A model generated the notes under the pieces. It searched no databases, was not told the origin of the DNA, and saw only the letters and a program-made list of their open reading frames with translations. Shown piece after piece: positions 28,282 to 35,685 of a stretch of 35,685 bases of DNA (position 1 is its first letter; each line of letters begins with the position of its first letter). The DNA lies in NCBI GenBank assembly GCA_021604725.1, contig BQJN01000048.1:1-35685 (forward strand), written 5' to 3'. The translations under genes were made by a program, and so were the position numbers. The DNA is from Lysobacteraceae bacterium (GTDB lineage Bacteria; Pseudomonadota; Gammaproteobacteria; Xanthomonadales; BQJN01).

Positions 28282-28701
28282 TCAGATTGACGAGTCGGTG
28301 CGAACGCCTCGACCTGAACAATCGCCAGTAGCATAGCCTTTAGTCTTGCCTGCCCTCAGCTCTGATACGGGCGCAAATCCTGCGGCCTTGGCTTTCGGCA
28401 GGTCGCCGGTCGCTATCGTGTGAATGTTGATCTCGCCCGAGCCCCCGCCGCAGACAGCCGGAAACATCACGTCCGTCATCGATGCGCATTGGCTTGTTCT
28501 CACCGCCACGTCGGCATCGATCAGCACTTTGGCCGTTTTCTCGGCGGAGTCACCGCTGTATTCGCACTGGATGGCCTTGGCACTGACATAAACGTCGACA
28601 TAGGTTTCCGGCGCATTGCCTGCGACCTCAGTACCGTGACAGGCCACCAAGGTCAGGGAAAGCATTGCAACTGCTGATCGAATCATCGGTTTGGGTTTCA
28701 T
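28282..28701 (-). CDS. Small lipoprotein of unknown function
   Basis: A 139-residue exported protein. The N-terminus MKPKPMIRSAV is followed by a hydrophobic core and the lipobox LVAC, with the cysteine near residue 21, a standard signal peptidase II site. The mature part has four further cysteines (in IQCEYS, TSQCASM, AVCGGGSG and GDCSGRG) that could form two disulfides. No known domain is recognised. ATG 28701 is chosen; ATG 28686 is a shorter alternative that would leave a very short basic leader. The gene is convergent with the RHS gene 100 bases away, so it does not fit an immunity gene position well. Confidence 0.7.
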   Translation of the reverse strand: MKPKPMIRSAVAMLSLTLVACHGTEVAGNAPETYVDVYVSAKAIQCEYSGDSAEKTAKVLIDADVAVRTSQCASMTDVMFPAVCGGGSGEINIHTIATGDLPKAKAAGFAPVSELRAGKTKGYATGDCSGRGVRTDSSI

Positions 28702-28770
28702 TGGATGGTTTAGGCGGCATGAAAACATACTGGACCGGCCAGCGCGACTATTGATATTGAAAAGAGAAAC

Positions 28771-29670
28771 TTACGGTTCACTTCTTGTGGTACGCCAAGA
28801 TACGTTTTGCGGCACAGGGCGAGATGGAAGCGAACGCAGAAAAGCGTATAGCTCGGTACGCTCTTGCGGCGTGAAATAAGCGAAACGGTCGCGCGCCACT
28901 ACGGTCATCAACCCGAGTGACGGCCGGTCATCTTTGGGCAAGCCTTCATCCAACAGCCGGTTGAACTGGTCCCACGAGTAAGCGGTCACCAGTGCCAAAT
29001 CGGGTGTCGCAATATCGCTCTCCACGTTGGCACCGCGCAAGTCAAAGCCATGGCATTCGTTGCAAGTGGTCATCGCCAGGTACTCGCCTCGGACCAAAGC
29101 CGCGTCATCATCAGGACCCAGCAACAGAGGCGGCACTTTCGATGCCCACGCCGCCATATGTTCTTCATCGCCATTGGCCAACAGCCACCGCGCTTGCCAC
29201 CCAAGTCGGCCTTCGGGCAAGCTTTTCTTGATCGAAGGCGCCGAGCGCAGGAATGCGATCAGATCAGCGGTATCCTGGTCGCTCAAATGAATCCAGTTGT
29301 AAGATGGCATCGACCAAAGCGCTTTGCCATCATGGCCAACGCCTTGCCGAACTGCACGCTCCAAAACAGCTGGATCATGCTGCTGGGCGTAGGCTGCGAG
29401 GTTGGGCGCAACCGCCCGATCCACCCAGTCCCATTCATCGGTAAACACCCGACCCTCCAGTCGCTGACCATGGCAGCCGAAACAGCCACGTGTTCTGGCA
29501 ATGTGCTGCCCGCGCGCAAGCGCTGCAGCTGAGGTATCGATCGGATGCGAGAAATCCGCCCGAACAGCTACATCACGTAACTGCGACTCCGATAACAGGT
29601 AGACAATACCGAATCCGAGAGCCGGGCCAACCAACAAAAGTGCCATTGCCCCAAAAAGAATCCTGCGCAT
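28771..29670 (-). CDS. Diheme c-type cytochrome
   Basis: A 299-residue exported electron carrier with two cytochrome c domains. Heme-binding motifs are CFGCH near residue 62 and CNECH near 203; likely axial methionines are in WSMPSYNW and SLGLM. The N-terminus MRRILFGAMALLLVGPALGFGIVYLL is an uncleaved anchor or signal sequence, placing the hemes in the periplasm. ATG 29670 is supported by the strong GGAGGA ribosome binding site at 29678-29683. No oxidase, dehydrogenase or cytochrome maturation gene is adjacent, so its electron partner cannot be named. Single-gene context suggests it is transcribed alone. Confidence 0.92.
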   Translation of the reverse strand: MRRILFGAMALLLVGPALGFGIVYLLSESQLRDVAVRADFSHPIDTSAAALARGQHIARTRGCFGCHGQRLEGRVFTDEWDWVDRAVAPNLAAYAQQHDPAVLERAVRQGVGHDGKALWSMPSYNWIHLSDQDTADLIAFLRSAPSIKKSLPEGRLGWQARWLLANGDEEHMAAWASKVPPLLLGPDDDAALVRGEYLAMTTCNECHGFDLRGANVESDIATPDLALVTAYSWDQFNRLLDEGLPKDDRPSLGLMTVVARDRFAYFTPQERTELYAFLRSLPSRPVPQNVSWRTTRSEP

Positions 29671-29677
29671 GGTCTAT

Positions 29678-29683
29678 TCCTCC
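29678..29683 (-). promoter_or_regulatory. Strong ribosome binding site of the diheme cytochrome c gene
   Basis: On the minus strand this is GGAGGA, seven bases before the ATG at 29670. It is among the best matches to the 16S tail in the window and decides the start. Confidence 0.75.
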
Positions 29684-29699
29684 ATAGGCTTGACCGAAT

Positions 29700-29726
29700 A
29701 TCATAACTTGCAACTGGAAACTCCAA
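29700..29726 (-). promoter_or_regulatory. Tentative promoter of the cytochrome c gene
   Basis: On the minus strand TTGGAG (29721-29726) precedes TATGAT (29700-29705) by 15 bases. The hexamers are good but the spacing is short, so this is only a candidate. The rest of the 237-base gap up to 29907 shows nothing else recognisable. Confidence 0.3.
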
Positions 29727-29907
29727 TCGGCAGGGCGACGATGCCGCAGCTTGCGCGAGTAACGCAACGAGTGTAAGCGGTACAATTCGCCAGAACATTT
29801 ATTGGCTTTGTTGGTTGAAGACTCATTACTCCTCGATACTGCCAGAAAAACACCCTGATGGTCAGCACCGCATTAATCGGCCCGGGCCGAAACAATAGAG
29901 AATAGCC

Positions 29908-31935
29908 TTGTCGAGCAAAAACGTTACATACCGGGCAGACATCGACGGCTTAAGGGCGGTGGCCGTGGTTGGTGTTTTGCTCTACCACGCTGGAATCATG
30001 AATCCAGCCTGGCAGCTGGCTCCTGGCGGCTTTCTCGGCGTAGACGTCTTCTTCGTTATCTCTGGCTACCTGATCACATCGATCATCAGAAACGAGTTGG
30101 TTCGAGGAAACTTCAGCTTCTCGACCTTCTACCAGCGACGTGTTCGACGGATCGCTCCGGCCTTGCTGGTCGTCGTGCTGGTCAGCACTCCATTTGCGTG
30201 GAAGGCCATGCCGGCCGATATGTTTCAGCAATTTGCAGGCTCGGCTTTTTCCGCCCTGGCCATGGTTGGCAATGTTTGGTTCTGGCTCGAAGACAGCTAT
30301 GTGTCACCCAATAGCGCCCTGAAACCGCTCCTGCACCTGTGGAGTCTTGGTGTTGAAGAACAGTTTTACCTGTTAATGCCGCTGTGTTTGGTCTTGCTGT
30401 GGAGGAAAACACGTCACCACTTGCCCATCATTGTCGCAGCAACCATGGTCGCATCATTCCTACTGGCCCAGCACGCAGCTGTAGTCAACCCTGACTCGGC
30501 CTTTTTCTTGCTGCCATTTCGCGCCTGGGAGTTGCTGTTGGGTGCATACTTTGCGCTTGTCCCGCAACGCCAGCTATGCAAGCTACCGGCCTGGATTCAT
30601 CGAAACGCATCGAACTTAGGCCTGCTTGCCATCATCATATCGTTCCTGGGGGCCTCACATCGTATGCTCCACCCCGGCTGGGTGACGCTACTGCCGGTCG
30701 TTGGTTCAGGCCTGATTATCGCTTTCCCGCATAATAATTTCGCAGGAAGGCTCCTGAAGATTCGGGTGATCGTCTGGATTGGCTTGATCTCCTACTCGCT
30801 GTACCTGATTCATTACCCTGTCATGTCGCTGATGCGGATCGCGGAAGGAACGCATTTGCCTGCCAGCCAAATCATCCTTGCACTCGGCCTTTCTCTTTTG
30901 CTTGCAACGTTGAACTACCGGATGGTTGAACAGCCCCTGCGAAATCGAACATTGAAGTTCCACGTCGTACTTGCATTTGTCGTCGGTCTGGCGGTTGCCA
31001 CCAGCCTTGCGCTCACGGCTGTTCAATTGCTGGGTTACCGGTACCACGGCGAGAACACCAAGGTCCAGGACATGAGAAAGACGTTGAAGCGATCGGAGTT
31101 CATCAAACTCCATCAGGACAGTCCGGTCGCGAACCCATTTCTTGCCAAGGTGATGAAAAAACAGTCGACGTGCCGCTACCGTCACCCCCAGCACGCCTGT
31201 TCATTTGGCGATGCCAGTTGGGTCTCCTTGGGTGACTCTTACGCCGGACAGCTTGATCCGGTACTGCATGAGCGGTTCGAGGCTGGTGGGCCTGGATTTG
31301 TGTCGCTTGCCTATGAGCAATGCCCATTGTTGGATCGCGGATTCTGGTTCGGTGACGCGGCAGAATGCCCTACCGTCAACGAATTGCGTTGGCGAAGAAT
31401 CGAGGCCTTTGAACAAAAGAAGGTGATCGTCTATGCGGCAAACTACGGCTACTTTAACGTCGCCAAGCATCGAACTACCGACCCGATTGGCGACGGTCGG
31501 TCCAAACGGAGAGACGGTCGGGCAGTAGCAAAAGACGAGGTCATCGCCAGCCACCGCCGCAGCATTGCTCGATTGCTGGAACTCGGTCACGATGTGGCGC
31601 TAGTTTATTCGATCCCACATCCCCAATCGGATGTCCGATTGGAGTACTTTCGTCAATTAGATGTTCACGGAGCCGACACCTTCACTCTACCCGCGCGGTT
31701 CACAAGCAATGCCGCCTCGTACGAACAATCGAAAGAGATAGATCAGTGGATCGACGTTCCAGACCACCCTCAACTGGTCAAAATCTATCCCAGGGAGATT
31801 TTTTGCGAGAGTGCGCCTCCCAACCGCTGTTTGCTCTGGGACGAAAAAGGACCAATTTACAACGGCGGCGGCCACTTGTCGCGCCAAGGTGCACGCCAAC
31901 TCATTGGTGAGATTGTCAAACGCATTCAACACTAG
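29908..31935 (+). CDS. OafA-type O-acyltransferase with C-terminal SGNH domain
   Basis: A 675-residue inner-membrane acyltransferase (acyltransferase_3 family) that probably adds acetyl groups to a surface polysaccharide. The N-terminus YRADIDGLRAVAVVGVLLYH and GGFLGVDVFFVISGYLIT are the family hallmarks, with about ten membrane helices to residue 385. The periplasmic C-terminal SGNH-like domain has the serine block GDSYAGQ near 443 and GHLSRQGA near 655. The aspartate usually three residues before that histidine is absent (NGGGH). The start is TTG 29908; no ATG lies before the first helix. No glycan biosynthesis genes are adjacent, so the target glycan cannot be named. Confidence 0.92.
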   Translation: MSSKNVTYRADIDGLRAVAVVGVLLYHAGIMNPAWQLAPGGFLGVDVFFVISGYLITSIIRNELVRGNFSFSTFYQRRVRRIAPALLVVVLVSTPFAWKAMPADMFQQFAGSAFSALAMVGNVWFWLEDSYVSPNSALKPLLHLWSLGVEEQFYLLMPLCLVLLWRKTRHHLPIIVAATMVASFLLAQHAAVVNPDSAFFLLPFRAWELLLGAYFALVPQRQLCKLPAWIHRNASNLGLLAIIISFLGASHRMLHPGWVTLLPVVGSGLIIAFPHNNFAGRLLKIRVIVWIGLISYSLYLIHYPVMSLMRIAEGTHLPASQIILALGLSLLLATLNYRMVEQPLRNRTLKFHVVLAFVVGLAVATSLALTAVQLLGYRYHGENTKVQDMRKTLKRSEFIKLHQDSPVANPFLAKVMKKQSTCRYRHPQHACSFGDASWVSLGDSYAGQLDPVLHERFEAGGPGFVSLAYEQCPLLDRGFWFGDAAECPTVNELRWRRIEAFEQKKVIVYAANYGYFNVAKHRTTDPIGDGRSKRRDGRAVAKDEVIASHRRSIARLLELGHDVALVYSIPHPQSDVRLEYFRQLDVHGADTFTLPARFTSNAASYEQSKEIDQWIDVPDHPQLVKIYPREIFCESAPPNRCLLWDEKGPIYNGGGHLSRQGARQLIGEIVKRIQH

Positions 31936-32006
31936 CCGCAGACTGTGGGGCACTGCACGCGGCGGGTTCCCGCAAGCCACCGAGCCTTAGCAGTTTCGAA
32001 AACATC

Positions 32007-32993
32007 TCAGGGCACTACAAATTGGTAAATTGCACGACCGTTGAGTTCGCGCAGTTCGGCCGTCCACTCAGCCTTGGACAGGTCATAGTCAACAGTCAAG
32101 TAGCTATATTGCCCGGCGTCATGGCTTGAAACCTCACCATAACAGCACTCGCTTTTCTGTGAAGAAACGGGGCAAATGGCCGTACTCCCGCAACCATCCA
32201 GTGCTGTGCCACTCCCGCCCGTGATGGTTTGCGTCTGCTGCGATACTGACGCTGGAATATTCTGAAAGTTGTGAACGTGGCCAACGTGAAGCCACTTCAA
32301 CATGGACTGTTCCGCCAATTGACTATCGTCGTAAGCAGAGCCCAGATCCTCCGTAGGAACATGCGTGGTCAGCCAGGCTGGAGTAGCGCGGCCTGCCAGG
32401 GCCTGGTAGATCGATTTGAAGGAGCGCTGCGCCGAGGCCGAACTCTCATTGGATGTATCGGCGACGTAGATATCCAGTTGGCTCAGTTCCACCCTGTAGG
32501 GAGGTATCACGTCCTGTGCATCCTGGCATGTGGACGGTGCAGGCCCTGGATAGAAAAACAAGTAGTAGCCTTGCCACGACCTGCTGCACGATTCATGGTT
32601 GCCGCGAACGAATATCCACGGCGCCAGCGTCAACACGCCCGGCAAATTGCCCCCCTCCGCTGGCTTGAAAAAATCGTCTTCCCAGGCTGACCAGTTATCA
32701 CCGCAATGAACCCAGCCACGCGCTGGATCATAGGGGTCACACCGGCCCGTGCCCCCCGCCTGTGTGCTTTCCCGGTATAGATAGTCACCAACATGCAGAG
32801 TATAGTCAGGTCCACGGCCTCGAGCAGCGACCTGACTGAGCTGGGGAAAGCCCCAAGCGCCAAGAGCGAGACTGCCACCCTGGCACCACTGGTGGCTGCT
32901 ACCCTTCAGCCTGCAACCGGTGTCACCGATCACCAACGCTGAAGCGGAAGCACGAGAGACTCGCGGCAGGCTTATGGTACCAGCGGGCCACAC
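32007..32993 (-). CDS. Purple-acid-phosphatase-like metallophosphoesterase, 5' end lost
   Basis: A calcineurin-fold phosphoesterase of 328 visible residues. All five metal blocks fit the purple acid phosphatase pattern rather than the common D-x-H type: GDTG near residue 23, GDYLY near 68, GNHE near 131, LTTH, and GHVH near 237. The tyrosine of the second block is the residue that gives such enzymes their colour. Homologs known to me carry a signal peptide and about 40 more residues before the first strand; here the frame continues only to a stop at 33027-33029 and no signal is present. The GTG at 32993 is a formal start only. The break coincides with that of the divergent S8 gene, so the product is probably not exported and may be non-functional. 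Confidence 0.8.
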   Translation of the reverse strand: MWPAGTISLPRVSRASASALVIGDTGCRLKGSSHQWCQGGSLALGAWGFPQLSQVAARGRGPDYTLHVGDYLYRESTQAGGTGRCDPYDPARGWVHCGDNWSAWEDDFFKPAEGGNLPGVLTLAPWIFVRGNHESCSRSWQGYYLFFYPGPAPSTCQDAQDVIPPYRVELSQLDIYVADTSNESSASAQRSFKSIYQALAGRATPAWLTTHVPTEDLGSAYDDSQLAEQSMLKWLHVGHVHNFQNIPASVSQQTQTITGGSGTALDGCGSTAICPVSSQKSECCYGEVSSHDAGQYSYLTVDYDLSKAEWTAELRELNGRAIYQFVVP

Positions 32994-33002
32994 TTTTTCG
33001 GG

Positions 33003-34133
33003 TTGTGGGACGAAATGGACTTGCCGTCAGAATCACATTTCTTCGGTATCTACGACACCACAGCAGCGCTTTGGGATCAGATCGTTTTTGATGCTCCTTA
33101 CTACCTGCCAGTGAAGAGCTCAGGCAATGACCGAAATGATGGAGCCCCTTCAAATGGCACAACCTTCTATCGTTTCCAGGGCGCTGGCTGGGCAGAAGAG
33201 ACCTATGATGACACTATGCACCCCGGCGACGACGGAGCTCCGGCGGGGTATGACACCGTATCGGCCAACGGCAATGCCAAAAACATACTGACTGTTGGCG
33301 CTGTCAATGACGCCGTCAGCGGCGGCGTCCGAAGCCTGGCAAACGCGACGATGTCAAGTTTCAGCGGATGGGGCCCAACTGATGACGGACGAGTCAAGCC
33401 AGATGTAGTCGGCAATGGCGTGGCGCTGTTCTCTTCTGGCTCAGCGAACGACTCCGCTTACAGCACGCTCTCCGGTACCAGCATGTCGGCACCGAATGTG
33501 ACCGGATCAGCGACATTGCTGCAGGAGTACTATCGCAATTACACCGGTGAAGGCATGGCGGCCAGCACGATCAAGGCGTTGTTAATACATACCGCTGATG
33601 ATCTCGGCAACCCTGGTCCGGATTACTCCTTCGGTTGGGGGTTGGTCAATACCTACGCTGGTATGGCTCAGCTGACGGCGGCCGAGATACAACCCTCAGA
33701 ACCGTTCATGACCTATATGGACCTAGCCGATCAGGCGACCTACAGCGTTAACGTCACCGCTGCCGGCGGAATGCCCTTAAAGGCCACCCTGGTTTGGACC
33801 GACCCCCCGGGAGCCGCTACTGACCCAGAAGAAATTGATGACCCGACGATTAAGCTGGTCAACGATCTCGACCTGGAAATCCTGCCGGCCATGGCACGAG
33901 GAGTAGAGTTCTTGCCATGGGTGTTGGATCCGGACAACCCGGCTGATCCCGCGACTACCGGCGATAACATCCGAGACAACGTGGAACAGGTCATTGTTGA
34001 TTCGCCGGTCGGCGGCGACACCTATACAGTTCGTGTAAGCCACAAAGGCGTATTGCTCGACACTGACCCGCAGGCGTTCAGTTTGATTATTTCTGGAATG
34101 CCGGTCGTGCTCTTCGAGAACGGCTTCGACTGA
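33003..34133 (+). pseudogene. S8 (subtilisin-family) peptidase, N-terminal half missing
   Basis: The remaining 376 residues are the C-terminal half of a secreted subtilisin-like peptidase. They keep the oxyanion asparagine region VKSSGNDRND near 37, the catalytic serine in SGTSMSAPNVTG near 160, a beta-rich P/proprotein-like domain near 235-370 and the end motif LFENGFD. The catalytic aspartate and histidine (HGTHV) are absent. Homology continues upstream of the TTG at 33003 in the same frame to about 32973 (YGTSGPHFFG), then stops; an in-frame stop lies at 32940-32942. No signal peptide can be found. It cannot be an active protease in this form. The break lies against that of the divergent phosphoesterase. 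Confidence 0.8.
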
Positions 34134-34156
34134 GCACTTGACAGCTGATACCCCAC

Positions 34157-34177
34157 AGGGCGGCGTCTGGCCGCCCT
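34157..34177. other. GC-rich hairpin between the S8 remnant and the next gene
   Basis: AGGGCGGC and GCCGCCCT form a perfect 8-bp stem with loop GTCTG. No T-run follows on either strand. It ends five bases before the ATG at 34183, so it could act as a T-less terminator for the S8 gene or mask the next ribosome binding site. Confidence 0.45.
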
Positions 34178-34182
34178 AGTAA

Positions 34183-34617
34183 ATGCCACGCAATGCGTTG
34201 ACCAAGCTCGCTACCACTCTGTTTGTAAAAATCTTCGCCACCCTTGTGTTTTGGTGTGGGCCGCTGCTATTGCTGCCGACGAACACCCTAGTCGCACTGG
34301 GGCTACCCGAATCCTCTGAACCCTTCGTCCGACTGCTTGGCTGGGCCTATCTGTCACTTTGCGTCGGATATGGCTTTGGGCTGCGGGCAGAACTCAGTGG
34401 ACAACGTCCTGTGGCCGCAATTTGGTTAGGTATCGTGAGCAATTCGGGGGCCAGTGCGTATTTGGCGTATTTCAGCTCTACTGACACTTGGCAGGGCGCG
34501 CACCCCTGGGTCCAACTCCTGATCTGGTGTTCGGCGGTTGTGGCGGCACTGATTGCCATCTGCCTGGCCTGGTTTGGCGTTCTTCGTTGGCGACCTGCAA
34601 AGCAGCCTATTCCGTGA
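34183..34617 (+). CDS. Small integral membrane protein, unknown function
   Basis: A 144-residue protein with four hydrophobic segments, near residues 12-32, 46-66 (FVRLLGWAYLSLCVGYGFG), 77-95 and 106-130. No catalytic or transport motif is recognised. It lies 13 bases before the next gene and probably shares its transcript. The start is ATG 34183; the preceding bases contain a strong hairpin instead of a ribosome binding site, so expression may be low or a later start used. Confidence 0.7.
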   Translation: MPRNALTKLATTLFVKIFATLVFWCGPLLLLPTNTLVALGLPESSEPFVRLLGWAYLSLCVGYGFGLRAELSGQRPVAAIWLGIVSNSGASAYLAYFSSTDTWQGAHPWVQLLIWCSAVVAALIAICLAWFGVLRWRPAKQPIP

Positions 34618-34629
34618 TGAGTCAACAAA

Positions 34630-35487
34630 ATGCATTTTAGCTTGGCCATCCTGCTGTGTATCTTGGCGCTCGCAGCGCTGCTGATAGCAGCCAAAGTGCT
34701 GGGAGCGATCCGGTGGTCAAAACAAGGCGAGTTGCTTCGCCAGCAACTTGCACAGGGTTCGAACGGGGACGCTACTGACCATGTTGACTTTGAGCAGCTG
34801 GGGCAACTGCCAGATTCTGTTCAGGTCTTTTTTCGAGCTGCATTGCAAGACCGGCAGAAAACAATCATCGCTGCTCGTATGGTTCAGCATGGGCAGCTAA
34901 ATCTAGGGTCTGGAAAAGAGCGCTGGAAGCCATTCGTATCAGACCAGTTGGTGACAACGACCAAGCCCGGATTCGACTGGAATGCCATAGTCACCCTGTT
35001 TCCGGGCCTTGTAGTCAACGTTCGTGACGCATACATCAACGGCAGCGGAATACTAAGAGCCGCGCTGCAAGGACTGATCGAGGTCGGTCATACCGAAGGG
35101 CCAGGAGAGATTGCAGAGGGCGAATTGATGCGCTTCCTGGCAGAGGCAGCCTGGTACCCGACGGCCTTGCTCCCCAGCTCGGGAGTCTCATGGGAGCAGC
35201 TTGGATCTCGCTCGGCTCAAGCCACATTGATCGACCATGGTCACCGTGCAATATTGCTGTTCGAATTCAATACTGATGGACTGATCGAAACAGTAACTGC
35301 CGAACAACGTGGCCGATTGGTTGGCAAACAATTGGTACCGACACCTTGGCGGGGCAGGTTTTGGAACTACGCCGAAAGGGACGGAATGCAGGTCCCATTG
35401 CAAGGTGAAGTGGCCTGGATCGTAGACGGCATGCCCAAGCCTTACTGGCGCGGCCATCTGGATCGTATTGAATACACACTAACGTAG
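34630..35487 (+). CDS. DUF6544/DUF6920-like membrane-anchored protein
   Basis: A 285-residue protein with one N-terminal membrane helix (residues 4-24) and a periplasmic or cytosolic domain. The conserved-looking features are LPDSVQVFFRAAL, MVQHGQLNLGSG, FDWNAIVTLFPG, GELMRFLAEAAWYPTALLP, the RGRFWNYAERDGMQVP segment and the ending VDGMPKPYWRGHLDRIEY, a pattern I recall from an uncharacterised family found in many bacteria. The function is not known. It follows the small membrane protein by 12 bases. ATG 34630 has no evident ribosome binding site, consistent with coupling. Confidence 0.75.
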   Translation: MHFSLAILLCILALAALLIAAKVLGAIRWSKQGELLRQQLAQGSNGDATDHVDFEQLGQLPDSVQVFFRAALQDRQKTIIAARMVQHGQLNLGSGKERWKPFVSDQLVTTTKPGFDWNAIVTLFPGLVVNVRDAYINGSGILRAALQGLIEVGHTEGPGEIAEGELMRFLAEAAWYPTALLPSSGVSWEQLGSRSAQATLIDHGHRAILLFEFNTDGLIETVTAEQRGRLVGKQLVPTPWRGRFWNYAERDGMQVPLQGEVAWIVDGMPKPYWRGHLDRIEYTLT

Positions 35488-35549
35488 CGCCATGCTGATC
35501 AATCAGCAGGCCCGCGAATTTGACCACTGGGAACGATGGCGCAACAACG

Positions 35550-35685
35550 ATGCAACGCAACGAATTCAAACGAGTGATCGATCGGATCGCTGCTGAAGCG
35601 ATGGCAGCACCAACCGAAGGGGAGGTTGCGTCTTACATTCCGCAGCTCAGGCAGATTGACGCCAGCAAGTTCGGCCTGCACCTGA
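35550..35685 (+). CDS. glsA: Glutaminase, N-terminal fragment cut by window edge
   Basis: The last 136 bases encode the first 45 residues of a glutaminase A, a serine-dependent enzyme converting glutamine to glutamate and ammonia. The stretch EVASYIPQLRQIDASKFGL matches the conserved N-terminal K/EVADYIPxLAxVDPxxFG of the family. ATG 35550 is the only reasonable start; ATG 35536 is out of frame and stops quickly. The catalytic serine and lysine lie beyond the window, so the call rests on this signature alone. Confidence 0.75.
   Translation, partial: MQRNEFKRVIDRIAAEAMAAPTEGEVASYIPQLRQIDASKFGLHL

Noticed and set aside
28282..28701. Small lipoprotein as immunity protein for the RHS tip
   Set aside because: It is on the opposite strand, convergent and 100 bases away, whereas immunity genes normally follow directly on the same strand. 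It remains possible but unsupported.

Overview
The window looks like a piece of a free-living gammaproteobacterial chromosome with moderately high GC. Glutathione-dependent formaldehyde oxidation, glmS and glmU of Escherichia coli-like length, an ECF sigma/Ser-Thr kinase operon, an S8 peptidase ending in a short 'F-E-N-G-F-D' motif and a very large RHS surface protein together suggest something near the Xanthomonadales or Wenzhouxiangella-like lineages. That placement is inference from gene content. No rRNA, tRNA, CRISPR array, insertion sequence or phage gene was seen, and no stretch over about 300 bases lacks a gene. Non-ATG starts (GTG, TTG) are common.

Left part (1-3874, minus strand): a formaldehyde detoxification unit (S-formylglutathione hydrolase, cut by the window edge, and class III alcohol dehydrogenase) behind a small zinc-ribbon protein, then glmS. 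Positions 4130-9889 (plus) hold a compact signalling cassette: a receiver-DUF3369-GGDEF-EAL response regulator with a degenerate cyclase motif and an intact phosphodiesterase domain, a periplasmic amino-acid-binding-type lipoprotein, and a Cache-HAMP-PAS histidine kinase. The likely flow is ligand, binding protein, kinase, regulator, c-di-GMP breakdown. Positions 9886-12730 (minus) hold glmU, a Nudix hydrolase and a metallo-beta-lactamase-fold hydrolase in a chain of 4-nt overlaps. glmS and glmU, often neighbours in this class, are here split by the signalling cassette.

Middle part: 12883-14161 (plus) is a three-gene unit (small membrane protein, ArsR repressor, SRPBCC/AHSA1 protein) behind a perfect palindrome that overlaps a plausible promoter. 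Positions 14227-18489 (minus) form an operon: ECF sigma factor, Ser/Thr kinase with TPRs, a formylglycine-generating-enzyme-fold protein lacking the catalytic cysteine, and a GNAT acetyltransferase. Diverging from it at 18601-28181 (plus) are a TolB-like beta-propeller protein and a 2704-residue mosaic RHS protein (Ig-like, a propeller nested inside a tandem-95 domain, PASTA, MopE-type metal-binding and Big_2 modules, then RHS/YD repeats and an unrecognised 216-residue tip). This divergent pair of operons is the most unusual part of the window.

Right part: a small lipoprotein, a diheme cytochrome c, an O-acyltransferase with an SGNH domain, a purple-acid-phosphatase-like phosphoesterase and an S8 peptidase whose 5' ends are both lost at the same point (about 32970-33003), two membrane proteins, and the first 45 codons of a glutaminase running off the end.
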